From: Polyangiaceae bacterium
GTDB lineage: Bacteria; Myxococcota_A; Polyangia; Polyangiales; Polyangiaceae
Assembly (NCBI GenBank): GCA_025937785.1
Contig: JAICQQ010000045.1
Span: 1 to 46,187 of the forward strand
Length of the DNA: 46,187 nucleotides
Direction of reading: 5' to 3'
Below, piece after piece: positions 7,926-17,284 of this stretch; position 1 is the stretch's first letter; each line of letters opens with the position of its first letter. The notes under the pieces are model-generated. The model was not told where the DNA came from. It saw nothing but the letters and a program-made list of their open reading frames with translations, and searched no databases. The position numbers and the translations under genes were made by a program.

Positions 7926-9332
7926 ATGGAGCGAACTGCCATTATCGGGGCAGGTCCCGCTGGGCTCACGGCTGCGTGGGAGCTGACGGAGCACGGCTGG
8001 CCAGTAACCATTTTCGAAACGGATCCGGAGTACGTCGGCGGGCTCGCGCGCACGGTGCGCTACAAGGAGTACTCGATCGACGTCGGGGGGCATCGCTTCT
8101 TCTCGAAGTCGCGCGAGATCGAAGCGCTGTGGGCGCGGATGCTGCCGAGGGACCTGCTCGTACGTCCGCGCAAGAGCCGCATCTATTTCGCTGGGCGCTT
8201 CGTGGCGTATCCGCTCAGGCCGCTCGACGTTTTCGCACGCCTCGGCGCGCTCGAGGCCGCCGCGTGCACGGCGTCCTACTTGAAAGCGCGCGCCGCACCC
8301 GCCGCGAACACGAGCGACTACAAAGCATGGATCGTCGATAGGTTTGGCGAGCGGCTCTACCGGCACTTCTTCGAGACGTACACGGAGAAGGTTTGGGGCA
8401 TGCCGTGCCACGAGATCTCTGCAGATTGGGCGGCGCAGCGGATCCGAACGTTCTCGCTCGGCAAGGCCATTCTGAACGCGTTGCCCGGTGCAGCTCGGCG
8501 TGGTCGCGAGTCGACGCTGATCGATTCCTTTCGATATCCCCGGCGGGGGCCCGGCATGCTCTGGGAGTCATGCGCCGCGACGCTGACCGCGCGCGGCGCC
8601 GCCATCCGTATGGGGGCGCGCGTCCAGGGCATCGAACGGCTCACGAGCGGCGCTTACCGCATCCATCACGAGGGCGCTGCCGGCACAGGGTCGCTCGAGG
8701 CGGCCCATGTCATCGCCTCTGCTCCGCTCGCCGAGCTGGTGCGCGCGCTGCTGCCGGCGCCAGCCCCCAAAGTGCTCGAGGCCGCGCGGGGCCTGCGCTA
8801 CCGCGCGCTGGTTCTCGTGGTGCTGATCGCGCGCGATCCGAAAACCTTCGACGACACCTGGCTCTACGTCCAGGACGCGAGCATTCAGATGGGGCGCATC
8901 CAGAACTACAAGGCATGGTCCCCAGATATGGTGCCGGACCCCGATGCCATCGCTCTGGGCTGTGAGTACTTCTGCAACGAAGGCGACGAACGTTGGAGCA
9001 TGACCGACCACGCGCTCGTCGAGCACGCGAGCGCCGAGCTCGATCGCATGGGCTTGGTCCCGCGCGCCAACGTGTTCGACGCCTGCGTCATTCGCCAACC
9101 CAAAGCCTATCCGGTGTACGACCGCGGCTACGAAGCCCGCGTCGAGCGCGTGCTCTCCGCGCTGCGCCACGATTTCCCCCGGCTACATCTGGTGGGAAGA
9201 AACGGCATGCACCGCTACAACAACCAGGATCACTCCATGATGACCGCGCTGCTCAGCGCCCGGAACATACTGAGCGGCGCCACGCGATTCGACGTGCGGC
9301 GAGTGCACGACGCCGAATACCTCGAGGCGTAG
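7926..9332 (+). CDS. UDP-galactopyranose mutase-like FAD-dependent oxidoreductase
   Basis: A 468-residue flavoprotein. The FAD-binding motif GAGPAG is at residues 8-13, followed by GGLARTVRYKEYSIDVGGHRFFSK, typical of UDP-galactopyranose mutase-like/amine-oxidase superfamily proteins found in polysaccharide clusters. Near the C-terminus, GRNGMHRYNNQDHSMMTAL is the second FAD-contact region of this subgroup. The start at 7926 begins directly with the Rossmann strand; a start further upstream adds only Arg-rich sequence. It lies divergent to the glycan operon and convergent with the EF-hand gene. The exact reaction, ring contraction or another redox-neutral rearrangement, is uncertain. Confidence 0.85.
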   Translation: MERTAIIGAGPAGLTAAWELTEHGWPVTIFETDPEYVGGLARTVRYKEYSIDVGGHRFFSKSREIEALWARMLPRDLLVRPRKSRIYFAGRFVAYPLRPLDVFARLGALEAAACTASYLKARAAPAANTSDYKAWIVDRFGERLYRHFFETYTEKVWGMPCHEISADWAAQRIRTFSLGKAILNALPGAARRGRESTLIDSFRYPRRGPGMLWESCAATLTARGAAIRMGARVQGIERLTSGAYRIHHEGAAGTGSLEAAHVIASAPLAELVRALLPAPAPKVLEAARGLRYRALVLVVLIARDPKTFDDTWLYVQDASIQMGRIQNYKAWSPDMVPDPDAIALGCEYFCNEGDERWSMTDHALVEHASAELDRMGLVPRANVFDACVIRQPKAYPVYDRGYEARVERVLSALRHDFPRLHLVGRNGMHRYNNQDHSMMTALLSARNILSGATRFDVRRVHDAEYLEA

Positions 9333-9335
9333 CCG

Positions 9336-9839
9336 CTAACGCTCCGCGTTTCGAGCCACGCGGGTCCGCTCGGTCGCAACATCGTTGTGAGTCAGCGCGC
9401 CGTCACGGTCGACGTCGAGCGCGGCCAGGATGCCTTCGCAGCGCGCGAGCGCTTGGGAGCGCATGACCTGCGACAGCTCTTGCGCGGTGAACGCGCCGTC
9501 GCCATCCCGATCGAACCGCGCGAAGCGACTCCGGCTCATGGCGGGCACTTCGCTGGCAGTGACACGGCCATCGCCGTTGCGATCCAACTTGGGCATGCGC
9601 TTCTGAACTTGGCGCGAAACCTCCCGTTCCATGAAGCGCTTCAGCTCGGTGAGGTCGACGCGATCGTCCTTGTCGCGGTCAGCAGCGCGCAACACCCGCA
9701 ACGTTCGGTCCGCTTTCGGAGCGACGGGAAACAGCTTCGCCTGGCGCGCACTCTCTGCTTGAGCCACGGTCCCGTGGCAACACCAGGCACAGACCAACGC
9801 GGCGGTGAGCGAGCGCCCGGCGACGATGGGTTTCGGCAT
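9336..9839 (-). CDS. Exported EF-hand calcium-binding protein
   Basis: A 167-residue protein with an N-terminal signal peptide (residues 1-28, ending AQA) and four EF-hand loops. The loops start at D54 (DRDKDDRVDLTE), D86 (DRNGDGRVTASE), D110 (DRDGDGAFTAQE) and D142. The last loop has Asp instead of Glu at position 12. It is likely periplasmic or secreted, binding Ca2+. Its stop is three bases from the stop of the convergent flavoenzyme gene. No catalytic domain is present. Confidence 0.88.
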   Translation of the reverse strand: MPKPIVAGRSLTAALVCAWCCHGTVAQAESARQAKLFPVAPKADRTLRVLRAADRDKDDRVDLTELKRFMEREVSRQVQKRMPKLDRNGDGRVTASEVPAMSRSRFARFDRDGDGAFTAQELSQVMRSQALARCEGILAALDVDRDGALTHNDVATERTRVARNAER

Positions 9840-10250
9840 ACCCTAAAAGTGGCACGATCCGGCACTCGCGCCCGGTGAATTCGTGACCGGCCTCGGGCCT
9901 CGTCCGGATACACGGAGGCCACAGACTTCTGTCACCACCAAACCCCGACATTTTCACTGGTCTCCGTTCCTGAGGGGTTCCTGAGGAAAAAAGCCACGTG
10001 ACACCTCTGCACACATCCGGTTACTGGATAACCGTAACCATGCGCGACGCGGCTCCGGGCTGCAGGGGAGCCTCCGGGCCGATCGACGCTCGGAACAGTG
10101 TCGAGCCAGCGCGCGCGCCGTGACGTCGCCCCACGAGCAGCGCGCCGATGCCTTGGTGCGAGCCGAGTCACTCGCCACGGCAGGCGGCGTGCCCCGGGAC
10201 CGCCAAGATTGTCGCTTGACGGCTGCAACCATTGGGAGTCTACCGCCCCG
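9840..10250. other. Intergenic region, 411 bp
   Basis: No gene is visible. It separates divergent genes. It holds a short direct repeat GTTCCTGAGG (9966-9975 and 9977-9986) and an imperfectly symmetric GGTTAC...GTAACC hairpin at 10019-10039. TTGACG at 10216 is a possible -35 element for the ATPase gene, but the matching -10 is poor. Confidence 0.4.
10019..10039. repeat. Inverted repeat GGTTAC/GTAACC
   Basis: Six-base arms flank a nine-base centre containing TAACC, which offers an alternative pairing with GGTTA. It could be an operator or small hairpin about 210 bp upstream of the ParA-like gene; function unknown. Confidence 0.4.
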
Positions 10251-10949
10251 ATGAGTCACATTCATTTCGTAGGCGGCGAAAAAGGCGGCGTCGGAAAGAG
10301 CGTCACGGCGCGCTTGTTAGCGCAATGGTTCATCGACCACAGCAAGCCTTTCGCTGGACTCGACGCGGATCAATCGCACGGCGCGCTCTTGCGGTTTTAC
10401 TCCGAATACACGCGACCGGTAGACCTGACCCTGCCGGAGAGCGCCGATCAGATCATGGATCGCGCGCTCGGTGCTGAGCGCCAGGTGCTCGTGGATCTGC
10501 CCGGCCAAAGCATCCGCCCACTGCACGCCTGGCTGACCGGCGCAGACATCCTGCAATTTGCGCAGGAAGTCGGTGTCAGCTTCACCTTCTGGCACGTGAC
10601 CGACGGCAGCTATGCCTCCGTCTCCGAAGTCGACGAGCTGATCGAACTGTTCGGGGACGAGGTGCGCCACATCGTCGTGAAGAACCTCGGACGCGGCAAG
10701 GATTTCAGCCTGTTCGACAGTTCACCGGCCAAACAGCGCCTGGACGCCCTCCAGGGTAGCGCGGTGGAGTTGCCGGAGCTCGACCCCACGGCGATGCTTC
10801 GCATCGACGCCACTGGCGCGAGCTTTTGGGCAGCCGCAAACTCGACGGACGGTCCTTTCACGCTGCGAGCTCTCGAACGCCAGCGCGTGCGGCTCTGGCT
10901 GAAGCTGGCGTACGCTGCAATCAACCCCGTGCTCGGACACAAGGGCTGA
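10251..10949 (+). CDS. ParA/MinD-type P-loop ATPase
   Basis: A 232-residue cytosolic ATPase. The deviant Walker A motif GGEKGGVGKS (residues 8-17) has the two lysines typical of ParA/MinD/Mrp proteins. LDADQSHGALLRFY and VLVDLPGQS correspond to the A' and Walker B regions. The start at 10251 is chosen because the motif begins immediately after it; longer starts add only Arg-rich sequence. Related proteins are often annotated as mobilisation or nucleotide-binding proteins. There is no ParB, relaxase or flagellar gene beside it, so its cargo is unknown. Confidence 0.85.
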   Translation: MSHIHFVGGEKGGVGKSVTARLLAQWFIDHSKPFAGLDADQSHGALLRFYSEYTRPVDLTLPESADQIMDRALGAERQVLVDLPGQSIRPLHAWLTGADILQFAQEVGVSFTFWHVTDGSYASVSEVDELIELFGDEVRHIVVKNLGRGKDFSLFDSSPAKQRLDALQGSAVELPELDPTAMLRIDATGASFWAAANSTDGPFTLRALERQRVRLWLKLAYAAINPVLGHKG

Positions 10950-11058
10950 TTTCGCTCGGCGGCGATCCGACAAAAGTGCTGCCTTTGCTCCGGCGGCAGC
11001 GCCCACCCGACATTCGACCGATACCCTCGCGAAATGGCGGCGGCCGCAGGTTGGCCGC

Positions 11059-11631
11059 GTGAATCAGCGACTCTGGCAGTTCGCCGGCGGATCCGCAGGC
11101 CAGTTCGAAGTGCATTCGGTGCGACCGGTGATCGGCGAAACCTTGCCACACGTGGCTCGTCTGGCCGTCATCAATGGCGAGGCCGGTCTGCAAGCAGCGC
11201 CCGTGTTTTGCTTGAAGGGTGTCACCAGCAACGAACGCTATGTGACGCGCAGCGAAAAGGAGGAGCTGGTGGCGGTACAGCAACCGATCGGGCGCCCCGC
11301 AGCGCGCCTGGGGGCTCTGATCCCCATCAAGAAAAGCCAGGCGTGGTGGGATCTGCCGCAGGACGAGCGGCGCGCTATCTTCGAAGAGCGCTCGGCGCAC
11401 ATCGAAATTGGCCGGCGCGCGCTGCCGAACGTGGCCCGGCGCCTGCACCACTGCCGTGATCTCGGAAGCTCCGAGCCCTTCGACTTCTTGACCTGGTTCG
11501 ACTTCGCCCCCGAGGACGAACCGCGCTTCGACGAACTCGTGGTGGCCCTGCGAGCGACCGAAGAGTGGCGGTATGTCGAGCGCGAGGTCGAGATCCGCGT
11601 AAGCCGTTCAATGCCTCTCAGTCCCAGCTGA
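11059..11631 (+). CDS. Chlorite dismutase-family (HemQ-like) heme protein
   Basis: A 190-residue protein whose second half has the family signature: KKSQAWWDLPQDERR, HIEIGRRALPNVARRLHHCRDLG (candidate proximal heme ligand H130 or H131) and DFLTWFDFAPE, ending EWRYVEREVEIRV. Family members are chlorite dismutases, coproheme decarboxylases or uncharacterised hemoproteins. The short length (about 190 residues) suggests the compact subgroup, whose function is mostly unknown. The GTG start at 11059 is the likeliest; ATG at 11034 is out of frame. It stands alone. Confidence 0.8.
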   Translation: MNQRLWQFAGGSAGQFEVHSVRPVIGETLPHVARLAVINGEAGLQAAPVFCLKGVTSNERYVTRSEKEELVAVQQPIGRPAARLGALIPIKKSQAWWDLPQDERRAIFEERSAHIEIGRRALPNVARRLHHCRDLGSSEPFDFLTWFDFAPEDEPRFDELVVALRATEEWRYVEREVEIRVSRSMPLSPS

Positions 11632-11848
11632 CACATGGCAGCCGGCGCCCCGTCCAGTGCGCGAGGCGCGCCCCGAGGCTGGGCGGGATCACGAACGCCG
11701 CGGCCAGACCGACTACCGCATGCATCGGCATGACGAGCCCGTCGAACCCGGCAGGCTTGAAGCTGCCGTCGGGCAGCGTGGTCCGAAAAAGTCCCTCGAA
11801 TCTTGCTTGTGCTCGGCGAGTTCGAGCGGCAGCAGCCGAAACCGGGGG

Positions 11849-14275
11849 CTAGCGGTTCTCGTAGCGGTTGAGATCGAACAGACCGGCGAGTTCGGGGCGC
11901 TCGCGCAACGCGTGGGCATTGAACCAATCCGAGATGGCCCAGAACCGCGGATTCGTGCGGCGGACGCCGAAATGCGCGACGAAGCGCTCGTAGTCTCGGC
12001 GACTCGAGATGGCCTTGTAATCGCTGACGAAGCGAGGCACGTCGTCGCCAGAAACCACGTAGAAAAAGTTGGGGTACGCGCTCTCGAGCCAGGGCAGCAC
12101 CGTCTGCCGATCGTACGCATAATCGCGGCGGTCACCGAGCTTTTCTTCGGCGAACATCGACGAGACGTTCTTGTAAGACTTGTCGGCGAGCAGGGTGTAC
12201 GCGAGGTCGTTCTGTTCGTCGCCTCCGAGCTCGACGCGCACGAAAGCCACATCGGGCACGAACTGGAGCATGGGCCCTTTCATCGTCTCGAGACGCTGGA
12301 ACTGGCGGTCGAACTCACGCAGCTGCCCCGCCCGCTCCGGAGAAGCGCACACCTCCCCGCGACAGGGGCGCTCCCGCGGCGAGGCCGCGAGGTTCTCGAG
12401 CTGCCCCTCGATCTGGCGATAGAGCTCGGCTTGCGGATCCTGGCCGCGGTAGCCAGTCACCAACTCAATGTCCATCCACCAGAGCGGCATGTCGTCCGCT
12501 TCGTCCCCGCGGATGCCCTGGTACCACGAAGCGTGGGTCGCTTTCCGCGTGGCCGAAGGCAGGAACGCGAGCAAATAGCCCTCTGCTTCCATCCTGAGCA
12601 CGTCCATGTGCAGCCGAGTATTGAGCTGATGCCCGACATTGCCGTAGACGTCGAAGCCGGCCACCAGCAAGTAGTGAATGCGTTCGAGCAACGGGTAGTC
12701 GAGGATCCACGTGGTTTCCGGATCTGCGCCGACCAGGCCAAAATCGACCGAAGCGCTGTCCGAGTGTCGATACACGGTGAGCGCCGCGTTCGGGTTCTGA
12801 TGCGCGCCGTTCCAGAGCAACTTGACCGCTTTTTCGAGCGGCCACGGCTTGGTCACCTTGAACACCTGACGCCGCGCTTCCAAGTACCGATTCTGGAGCT
12901 CGAGGTAGTGCCGGCGCGCCCGAAGCAGGTTCATGGTATCGCCTAACTCGGAGGGCAGCGCGAGGTAGTCGGAGAGTCGGTTGACGTACTCCGAGTTTCC
13001 CACGAGCGGCGCCTCCGGATCGAAAAATACGATCCAGAAGCGATCTTCGATCACGTTGAGCGCGATTTGTCCGCGGCACACCGGACCCTTGATGAAGCCC
13101 TCGATGAAGAAACGGGCGTCGTCGAGCAGGAAGCGGTAACGCGACCGTACGGGCAGCGCGGCGAAGACCTTGAAGGGGTTGGCGCTGAGCTCCGACTCGT
13201 AGCCGGGCAGCCTGGCAACCTCGAAGGAGGGTTCGACGAAGAGCTCGCGGTACCGCTGCAAGCGCGCCGGCGAAAGCTCGTACACCAGGTGGTCCTTGGC
13301 TACCACGCTGGCCTCTGCCCGCTGCAAGCGATAGTAGAACGACGCACCAGGGTCCCCGTACGGACGGCGAGTGGCCACCGGCACCACGGATTGCCCAGGC
13401 GGAGTGCGTGAACGCAGCAGCGTGTAGAACTCGCGCGGGTCACTGCCTCCGAAATGCAGGTGAGCCAAGAACAAGTGTTCGTAGACGTAGCGCGCCACCA
13501 GGCGCTGTTTCGTCGTGGTCCCGTTCAGGAACTGCTCCCACTGCCGGATCTGCGCCGCCAGCTCCGGGGTTTCGCGCGGCGGCGGAGGTACCCGTCCGCC
13601 ATCGGCCAACCAGCGCACCAGCACCTCGTACTCCGCCGGTGCCAGGTTCGGCAGCGCGAAGGGCATGCCTTGGTTCGGGTGCTCTTCAGCGTAGGCGTCG
13701 AACTCGTCCAGCGTGGGACAGGTTTGCTCGCGATCGAGGCCCACGTCGACGCTGGGGTCGAGCATGCCGGTGAGTGGCTGCGGGTGCAGCTGCTTCAGTC
13801 GCAGCATGCGATACATCACCGAAGCGTCGAGGTTGTCGTCGGGGGCGCGTGCGACTTCGCTCACGACGGGATGAAAGCCGCGCTGCCGCCACTGGCTCGC
13901 GGTCAGCGCGTCGATGAATAGCCGCGAGGGATCGGCAGCGCGGATGCGCCCTCCATCGTAGACCACCTCTTTGCTGGCTCCCCGCGCGATGCCCGCGTAC
14001 GACGAAAGCTTCAACTGGCAGGGAGCGTCGTAGCAGCCGTGGCACACGACACAGCGCTTCTCGAGCACCGGACGCACCTCGGTCGCGAAGTCGAGCGCGG
14101 GGCCGCGCGTCATGCGTTCGAGGATATCGTAATCGACCCGCGCCTGCTGTGCGGTCACGGGCTCACGGGTGTTGCAGGCGCCGAACGCGAGAGCGATCAG
14201 CAAGAAGCCCGCGACGCAGGCGAGCGCGCGCTTGCCGTGCCGCGATCCAGCCGCCCGGGCGTTCATCGAGGTCAT
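11849..14275 (-). CDS. cti: Fatty acid cis/trans isomerase
   Basis: An 808-residue protein from the start used here. Cti is a periplasmic heme enzyme that converts cis-unsaturated membrane fatty acids to trans, stiffening the membrane under solvent or heat stress. The c-type heme motif CVVCH (C75, C78, H79) follows an N-terminal hydrophobic segment ending in FGAC, possibly a lipoprotein signal. The long body with FDPEAPLVGNSEYVNRLSDY, PWPLEKAVKLLWNGAHQNPNA and DMPLWWMDIELVTGY matches the family, which is usually about 760-800 residues. A GTG at 14347 would add 24 residues; none of the starts has a strong ribosome binding site. It is convergent with the heme-protein gene. Confidence 0.88.
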   Translation of the reverse strand: MTSMNARAAGSRHGKRALACVAGFLLIALAFGACNTREPVTAQQARVDYDILERMTRGPALDFATEVRPVLEKRCVVCHGCYDAPCQLKLSSYAGIARGASKEVVYDGGRIRAADPSRLFIDALTASQWRQRGFHPVVSEVARAPDDNLDASVMYRMLRLKQLHPQPLTGMLDPSVDVGLDREQTCPTLDEFDAYAEEHPNQGMPFALPNLAPAEYEVLVRWLADGGRVPPPPRETPELAAQIRQWEQFLNGTTTKQRLVARYVYEHLFLAHLHFGGSDPREFYTLLRSRTPPGQSVVPVATRRPYGDPGASFYYRLQRAEASVVAKDHLVYELSPARLQRYRELFVEPSFEVARLPGYESELSANPFKVFAALPVRSRYRFLLDDARFFIEGFIKGPVCRGQIALNVIEDRFWIVFFDPEAPLVGNSEYVNRLSDYLALPSELGDTMNLLRARRHYLELQNRYLEARRQVFKVTKPWPLEKAVKLLWNGAHQNPNAALTVYRHSDSASVDFGLVGADPETTWILDYPLLERIHYLLVAGFDVYGNVGHQLNTRLHMDVLRMEAEGYLLAFLPSATRKATHASWYQGIRGDEADDMPLWWMDIELVTGYRGQDPQAELYRQIEGQLENLAASPRERPCRGEVCASPERAGQLREFDRQFQRLETMKGPMLQFVPDVAFVRVELGGDEQNDLAYTLLADKSYKNVSSMFAEEKLGDRRDYAYDRQTVLPWLESAYPNFFYVVSGDDVPRFVSDYKAISSRRDYERFVAHFGVRRTNPRFWAISDWFNAHALRERPELAGLFDLNRYENR

Positions 14276-14454
14276 GCTGGGCGCGACAATGGTCGCAAGC
14301 ATGCCGGAAGTCCACCTGACGAAGTTCCGTCGCCGCTCTGTCCCCACCGCCTATCGGCCGGACTATGCTCGTGAAATCTCGAGCTCAAGCCCGCTACCGC
14401 GGCAAAGTCCACGAGGCGAGCGGCGTCTGCCGGGAATCGTCGCACAATCACGGC

Positions 14455-14673
14455 ATGGACTTCGACTCGAGCTCGCTGCTGGCCTCGCTGCTCGTCTCGT
14501 CGATCGGGTTCGTTCTGGTCGTCTACGGCAAGCGAATGGCCCGCATCCCGCAGCTGGCGGTAGGCCTGGTGCTGACCGTTTTTCCGTACTTCGTCGCGGG
14601 CGCTCTCTGGATTCTGCTGCTGGGGGCGGCAGGCTTGGCGCTGCTGTGGCTGGCGCTGAAGAACGGCTGGTGA
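14455..14673 (+). CDS. Small two-helix membrane protein
   Basis: 72 residues. Two membrane helices (about 8-25 and 36-65) are separated by YGKRMARIPQL, with a C-terminal LALKNGW. This pattern is a widespread uncharacterised small inner-membrane family in proteobacteria. The start at 14455 (MDFDSSSLLASLLV) fits the family and leaves out an unrelated hydrophilic leader. No function is known. Confidence 0.75.
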   Translation: MDFDSSSLLASLLVSSIGFVLVVYGKRMARIPQLAVGLVLTVFPYFVAGALWILLLGAAGLALLWLALKNGW

Positions 14674-14753
14674 AACGCAACGCAGCGGCGCTTGGGCCCG
14701 TCGCCGCAGAAATTGCGCCTCGGCGGCCTGCTGGTAGCGAGTACACTCGGAGC

Positions 14754-15257
14754 ATGAGTCGGCGAGAGATCCGGGCGTTCGACTACGTCAACCAACCGTA
14801 CGCCACCGTTCAAAGCCTCATCACTCGGCAGGCGCTCGCGATTTTTCAGCGCGCGACCAAGCTCGCGCAGGACCGTAGCGGCGACCTCGTCGCTGCGCTC
14901 AGCATCAACCTGGCGGGGGTAGAGCTCAGCCGTGACATCGCCATCGAGGTGGGTGAGGTGCGTGAGACGGCACAGGGTAACAGCGAGCTCTCGCGCACGA
15001 CCAGCATCGAGCTCCGCTGGCAAGCCGCCGACTCGCCAGGGCTATTCCCGGCGATGACCGCAGAGCTCAAGGTGTACCCACTGTCGTTCACCGAAACCCA
15101 GATCGAGCTGGTCGGCAACTACGACCCCCCGATGGGTGTGCTGGGCAGCGCTGTCGACGCCGTGGTCGGGCACCGCGTCGCGGAAGCGTCAGTGCATCGC
15201 TTCGTTCGGGCGATCTGCGAGCGGCTCAAACAAGAGCTCGGCGGCGAAAGCTCGTGA
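14754..15257 (+). CDS. SRPBCC-like (START/polyketide cyclase-fold) protein
   Basis: A 167-residue protein with ATG at 14754 and CGGAG just upstream. The pattern of strands followed by a long C-terminal helix, with VGNYDPPMGVLGSAVDAVVGHRVAEASV, resembles small SRPBCC ligand-binding proteins. No catalytic residues can be named. It lies between a small membrane protein gene and the PH-domain pair, probably in the same transcription unit. Confidence 0.6.
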   Translation: MSRREIRAFDYVNQPYATVQSLITRQALAIFQRATKLAQDRSGDLVAALSINLAGVELSRDIAIEVGEVRETAQGNSELSRTTSIELRWQAADSPGLFPAMTAELKVYPLSFTETQIELVGNYDPPMGVLGSAVDAVVGHRVAEASVHRFVRAICERLKQELGGESS

Positions 15258-15351
15258 GAGCGCGGGCCGAGTACGCCACGGCTCGCGATCGACTTCGAGT
15301 CACAATGATGGCGTCGCGCGCCCTCGACCTGATGTATGGTCCCGGCACGAC

Positions 15352-15834
15352 GTGCGCCCCAAGCCAGCCCAAAGTGTGCATCCCAAAGCCGTCAGCTTGT
15401 GGCGGATCGAGGCGATACTGCGCATGGCGATGCTGGGGCTCTTGACACTGCTGGGTGGCGCCACGCTGGTAATGTTGACGCCCTATGGCGTCGCTCCGGC
15501 GGTCGGCGTGCTGTTGGTGTTCGTCGTGTTCGCGCTGGTCCAGATCGGTTTCGTCCCGCAGATGCGTTACAGACACTGGCGCTACCACGTCGACGCTCAG
15601 GAGCTCGACATTCAGTTCGGGGTCTTCGTGGTACGGCGCACGCTGATTCCGCTGGTGCGCGTGCAGCACGTCGACACCGTGCAAGGCCCCCTTTCGAAGC
15701 AGTTCGGCCTGTCGTCGGTCACGGTCTCTACCGCCGCCGGAAGCCACGTGATCCCTGGGCTTTCGGACGAGGCCGCCGACCAGCTCCGAGACCACATCTC
15801 CGCGCTGGCGCGTGTCGCTCGTGAATCGCTCTGA
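15352..15834 (+). CDS. Bacterial PH domain membrane protein (YdbS-like)
   Basis: About 160 residues. HPKAVSLWRIEAILR leads into two membrane helices (about 25-65), followed by one bPH2 (DUF304) domain with YRHWRYHVDAQELDIQFGVFVVRRTLIPLVRVQHVDT. It matches the YdbS half of the YdbS/YdbT pair. The start is uncertain between GTG 15352 and GTG 15376. It overlaps the next gene by 23 bases, so the pair is co-translated. The B. subtilis counterparts affect resistance to peptides; the role here is unknown. Confidence 0.82.
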   Translation: MRPKPAQSVHPKAVSLWRIEAILRMAMLGLLTLLGGATLVMLTPYGVAPAVGVLLVFVVFALVQIGFVPQMRYRHWRYHVDAQELDIQFGVFVVRRTLIPLVRVQHVDTVQGPLSKQFGLSSVTVSTAAGSHVIPGLSDEAADQLRDHISALARVARESL

Positions 15835-17275
15835 CCTTCCGCCCTCTCGGCTTCACCCCATCGCCGCCGTGATCACGGTGCTGCGAGCGCTGCGCTCGCT
15901 GCTGCCGGTGCTCTTGGTCGTGCTCGTCACCGGCCGCATGCAAGATTCGCCCGTGTTGCTCATCGGCGGGCTCGCCCTCTTCGCCAGCCTGGTCGAGGGC
16001 CTCGGAGGGTGGCTCCGCTATCACTACTGGGTGACCGGCGGCGAGCTCCGCGTGGAACGCGGGTTCTTCGTCCGCCAGCGGGTGGCGATTCCGGCCGAAC
16101 GCGTGCAAACGGTGGATATTACCGCAGGCCCGCTGCAGCGCCTGTTCGGACTCGTGAAGGTCGAAGTGAAGACCGCCGCAGGGACCCAGGTGGTGATGAG
16201 CGCGATCACCGAAGAGGCCGCCGAACGGCTGCGATCAGCGCTGGCGCGCCAACCCATCCCCGGCCTGGAACTCGCCGCGCCGCCGGAAGTCGCGCGCTTC
16301 GAGCTGACGCCGCGCGAGCTGTTGCTCGCGGCCAGTACGTCCGGACGACTCGGCGTGATTCTCTCCGGCATGGGCTGGCTCTACTCACAAGTCGACGACT
16401 TCGTCGAGCAGCGCTTGTTCGAGCTGATCGGCACGTTGAACCTGGCCGACTCAGTGTCTGGTTTCGGGCCGTTCGTGATCGTCGGCATCGTGCTCATCAC
16501 ATTGCTCATCGCGTTCCTGGCGTCCGTCATCGCCGAGGTCGCGCGTTTCGGCGGGTTCTCCGTGGTGCGCACCGGCGATCAGCTGGTGATCCGGCGAGGC
16601 TTGCTCGAACGGCGCGAGGTCTCGGTGGCCCTCGATCGCATCCAAGCGATTCGCATCGTCGAGGGCCTGCTGCGCCAACCTTTGGGCTACGCGGCGATCA
16701 TCGTAGAGACCGCAGGGCACGCCGACGAGCGCGGCCAGTCCACGCCGTTGCATCCGTTCCTGCACCGAAGCCGTTGGCAAAGCTTGCTGCGAGAGCTCGC
16801 GCCTGGGCACGACGTGGAGCCGGAGATGAAGCGGCCTCCCCGGCGTGCGCTCAGCAGGTTCTTGGTGCGCCCGCTGCTCACGGCGCTGCTGGCAGCCGCC
16901 ATCATCTCCATCAGCGTGCCCTTCGGTTGGCTGTCATTCGGGCTGGCGCTGGGGGCACCGCTCGTGGGCTGGCTCGCGTTTCGCGACACCGCCGTCGGTG
17001 TCAACGATCAGACGCTGTTGCTCACGCGCCGGATGTTGCGGAGAACCACCGCGATCGTCCGCCGCCGGCGCATCCAGTTCAGCGAGTCGTCGAGCTCTTG
17101 GTTGCAGCGGCGCCGCGGGCTCGCTGACCTCACCATTGCGGTCGCGTCAGGCACAGGTGGGAAGCTTTTCAACGTACCCGAGCTCGACGCCGAGCTGGTC
17201 GACGAGCTCGTGGTCTGGAGCAGCCCGAGCGCGTCCCCGCTGACAGCGACACACGCGCTCGAGGCGAGCTCGTAG
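15812..17275 (+). CDS. Multi-PH-domain membrane protein (YdbT-like)
   Basis: A 487-residue membrane protein with three bPH2 units, each following a pair of membrane helices. The PH strands are recognisable at RYHYWVTGGELRVERGFFVRQ (about residue 70), GGFSVVRTGDQLVIRRGLLER (about 250) and GVNDQTLLLTRRMLRRTTAIV (about 395). This arrangement is typical of YdbT, the partner of YdbS-type proteins. The GTG start at 15812 overlaps the upstream gene; GTG at 15821 is an alternative. It is convergent with the metalloprotease. Confidence 0.85.
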   Translation: MSLVNRSDLPPSRLHPIAAVITVLRALRSLLPVLLVVLVTGRMQDSPVLLIGGLALFASLVEGLGGWLRYHYWVTGGELRVERGFFVRQRVAIPAERVQTVDITAGPLQRLFGLVKVEVKTAAGTQVVMSAITEEAAERLRSALARQPIPGLELAAPPEVARFELTPRELLLAASTSGRLGVILSGMGWLYSQVDDFVEQRLFELIGTLNLADSVSGFGPFVIVGIVLITLLIAFLASVIAEVARFGGFSVVRTGDQLVIRRGLLERREVSVALDRIQAIRIVEGLLRQPLGYAAIIVETAGHADERGQSTPLHPFLHRSRWQSLLRELAPGHDVEPEMKRPPRRALSRFLVRPLLTALLAAAIISISVPFGWLSFGLALGAPLVGWLAFRDTAVGVNDQTLLLTRRMLRRTTAIVRRRRIQFSESSSSWLQRRRGLADLTIAVASGTGGKLFNVPELDAELVDELVVWSSPSASPLTATHALEASS

Positions 17276-17284
17276 CGGCGAAGC

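Noticed and set aside
11657..12946. Long plus-strand open frame of about 429 codons opposite cti
   Set aside because: It is antisense to a clearly recognised gene and its translation is Arg/Glu/Leu-biased with no domain; it reflects high GC codon bias.
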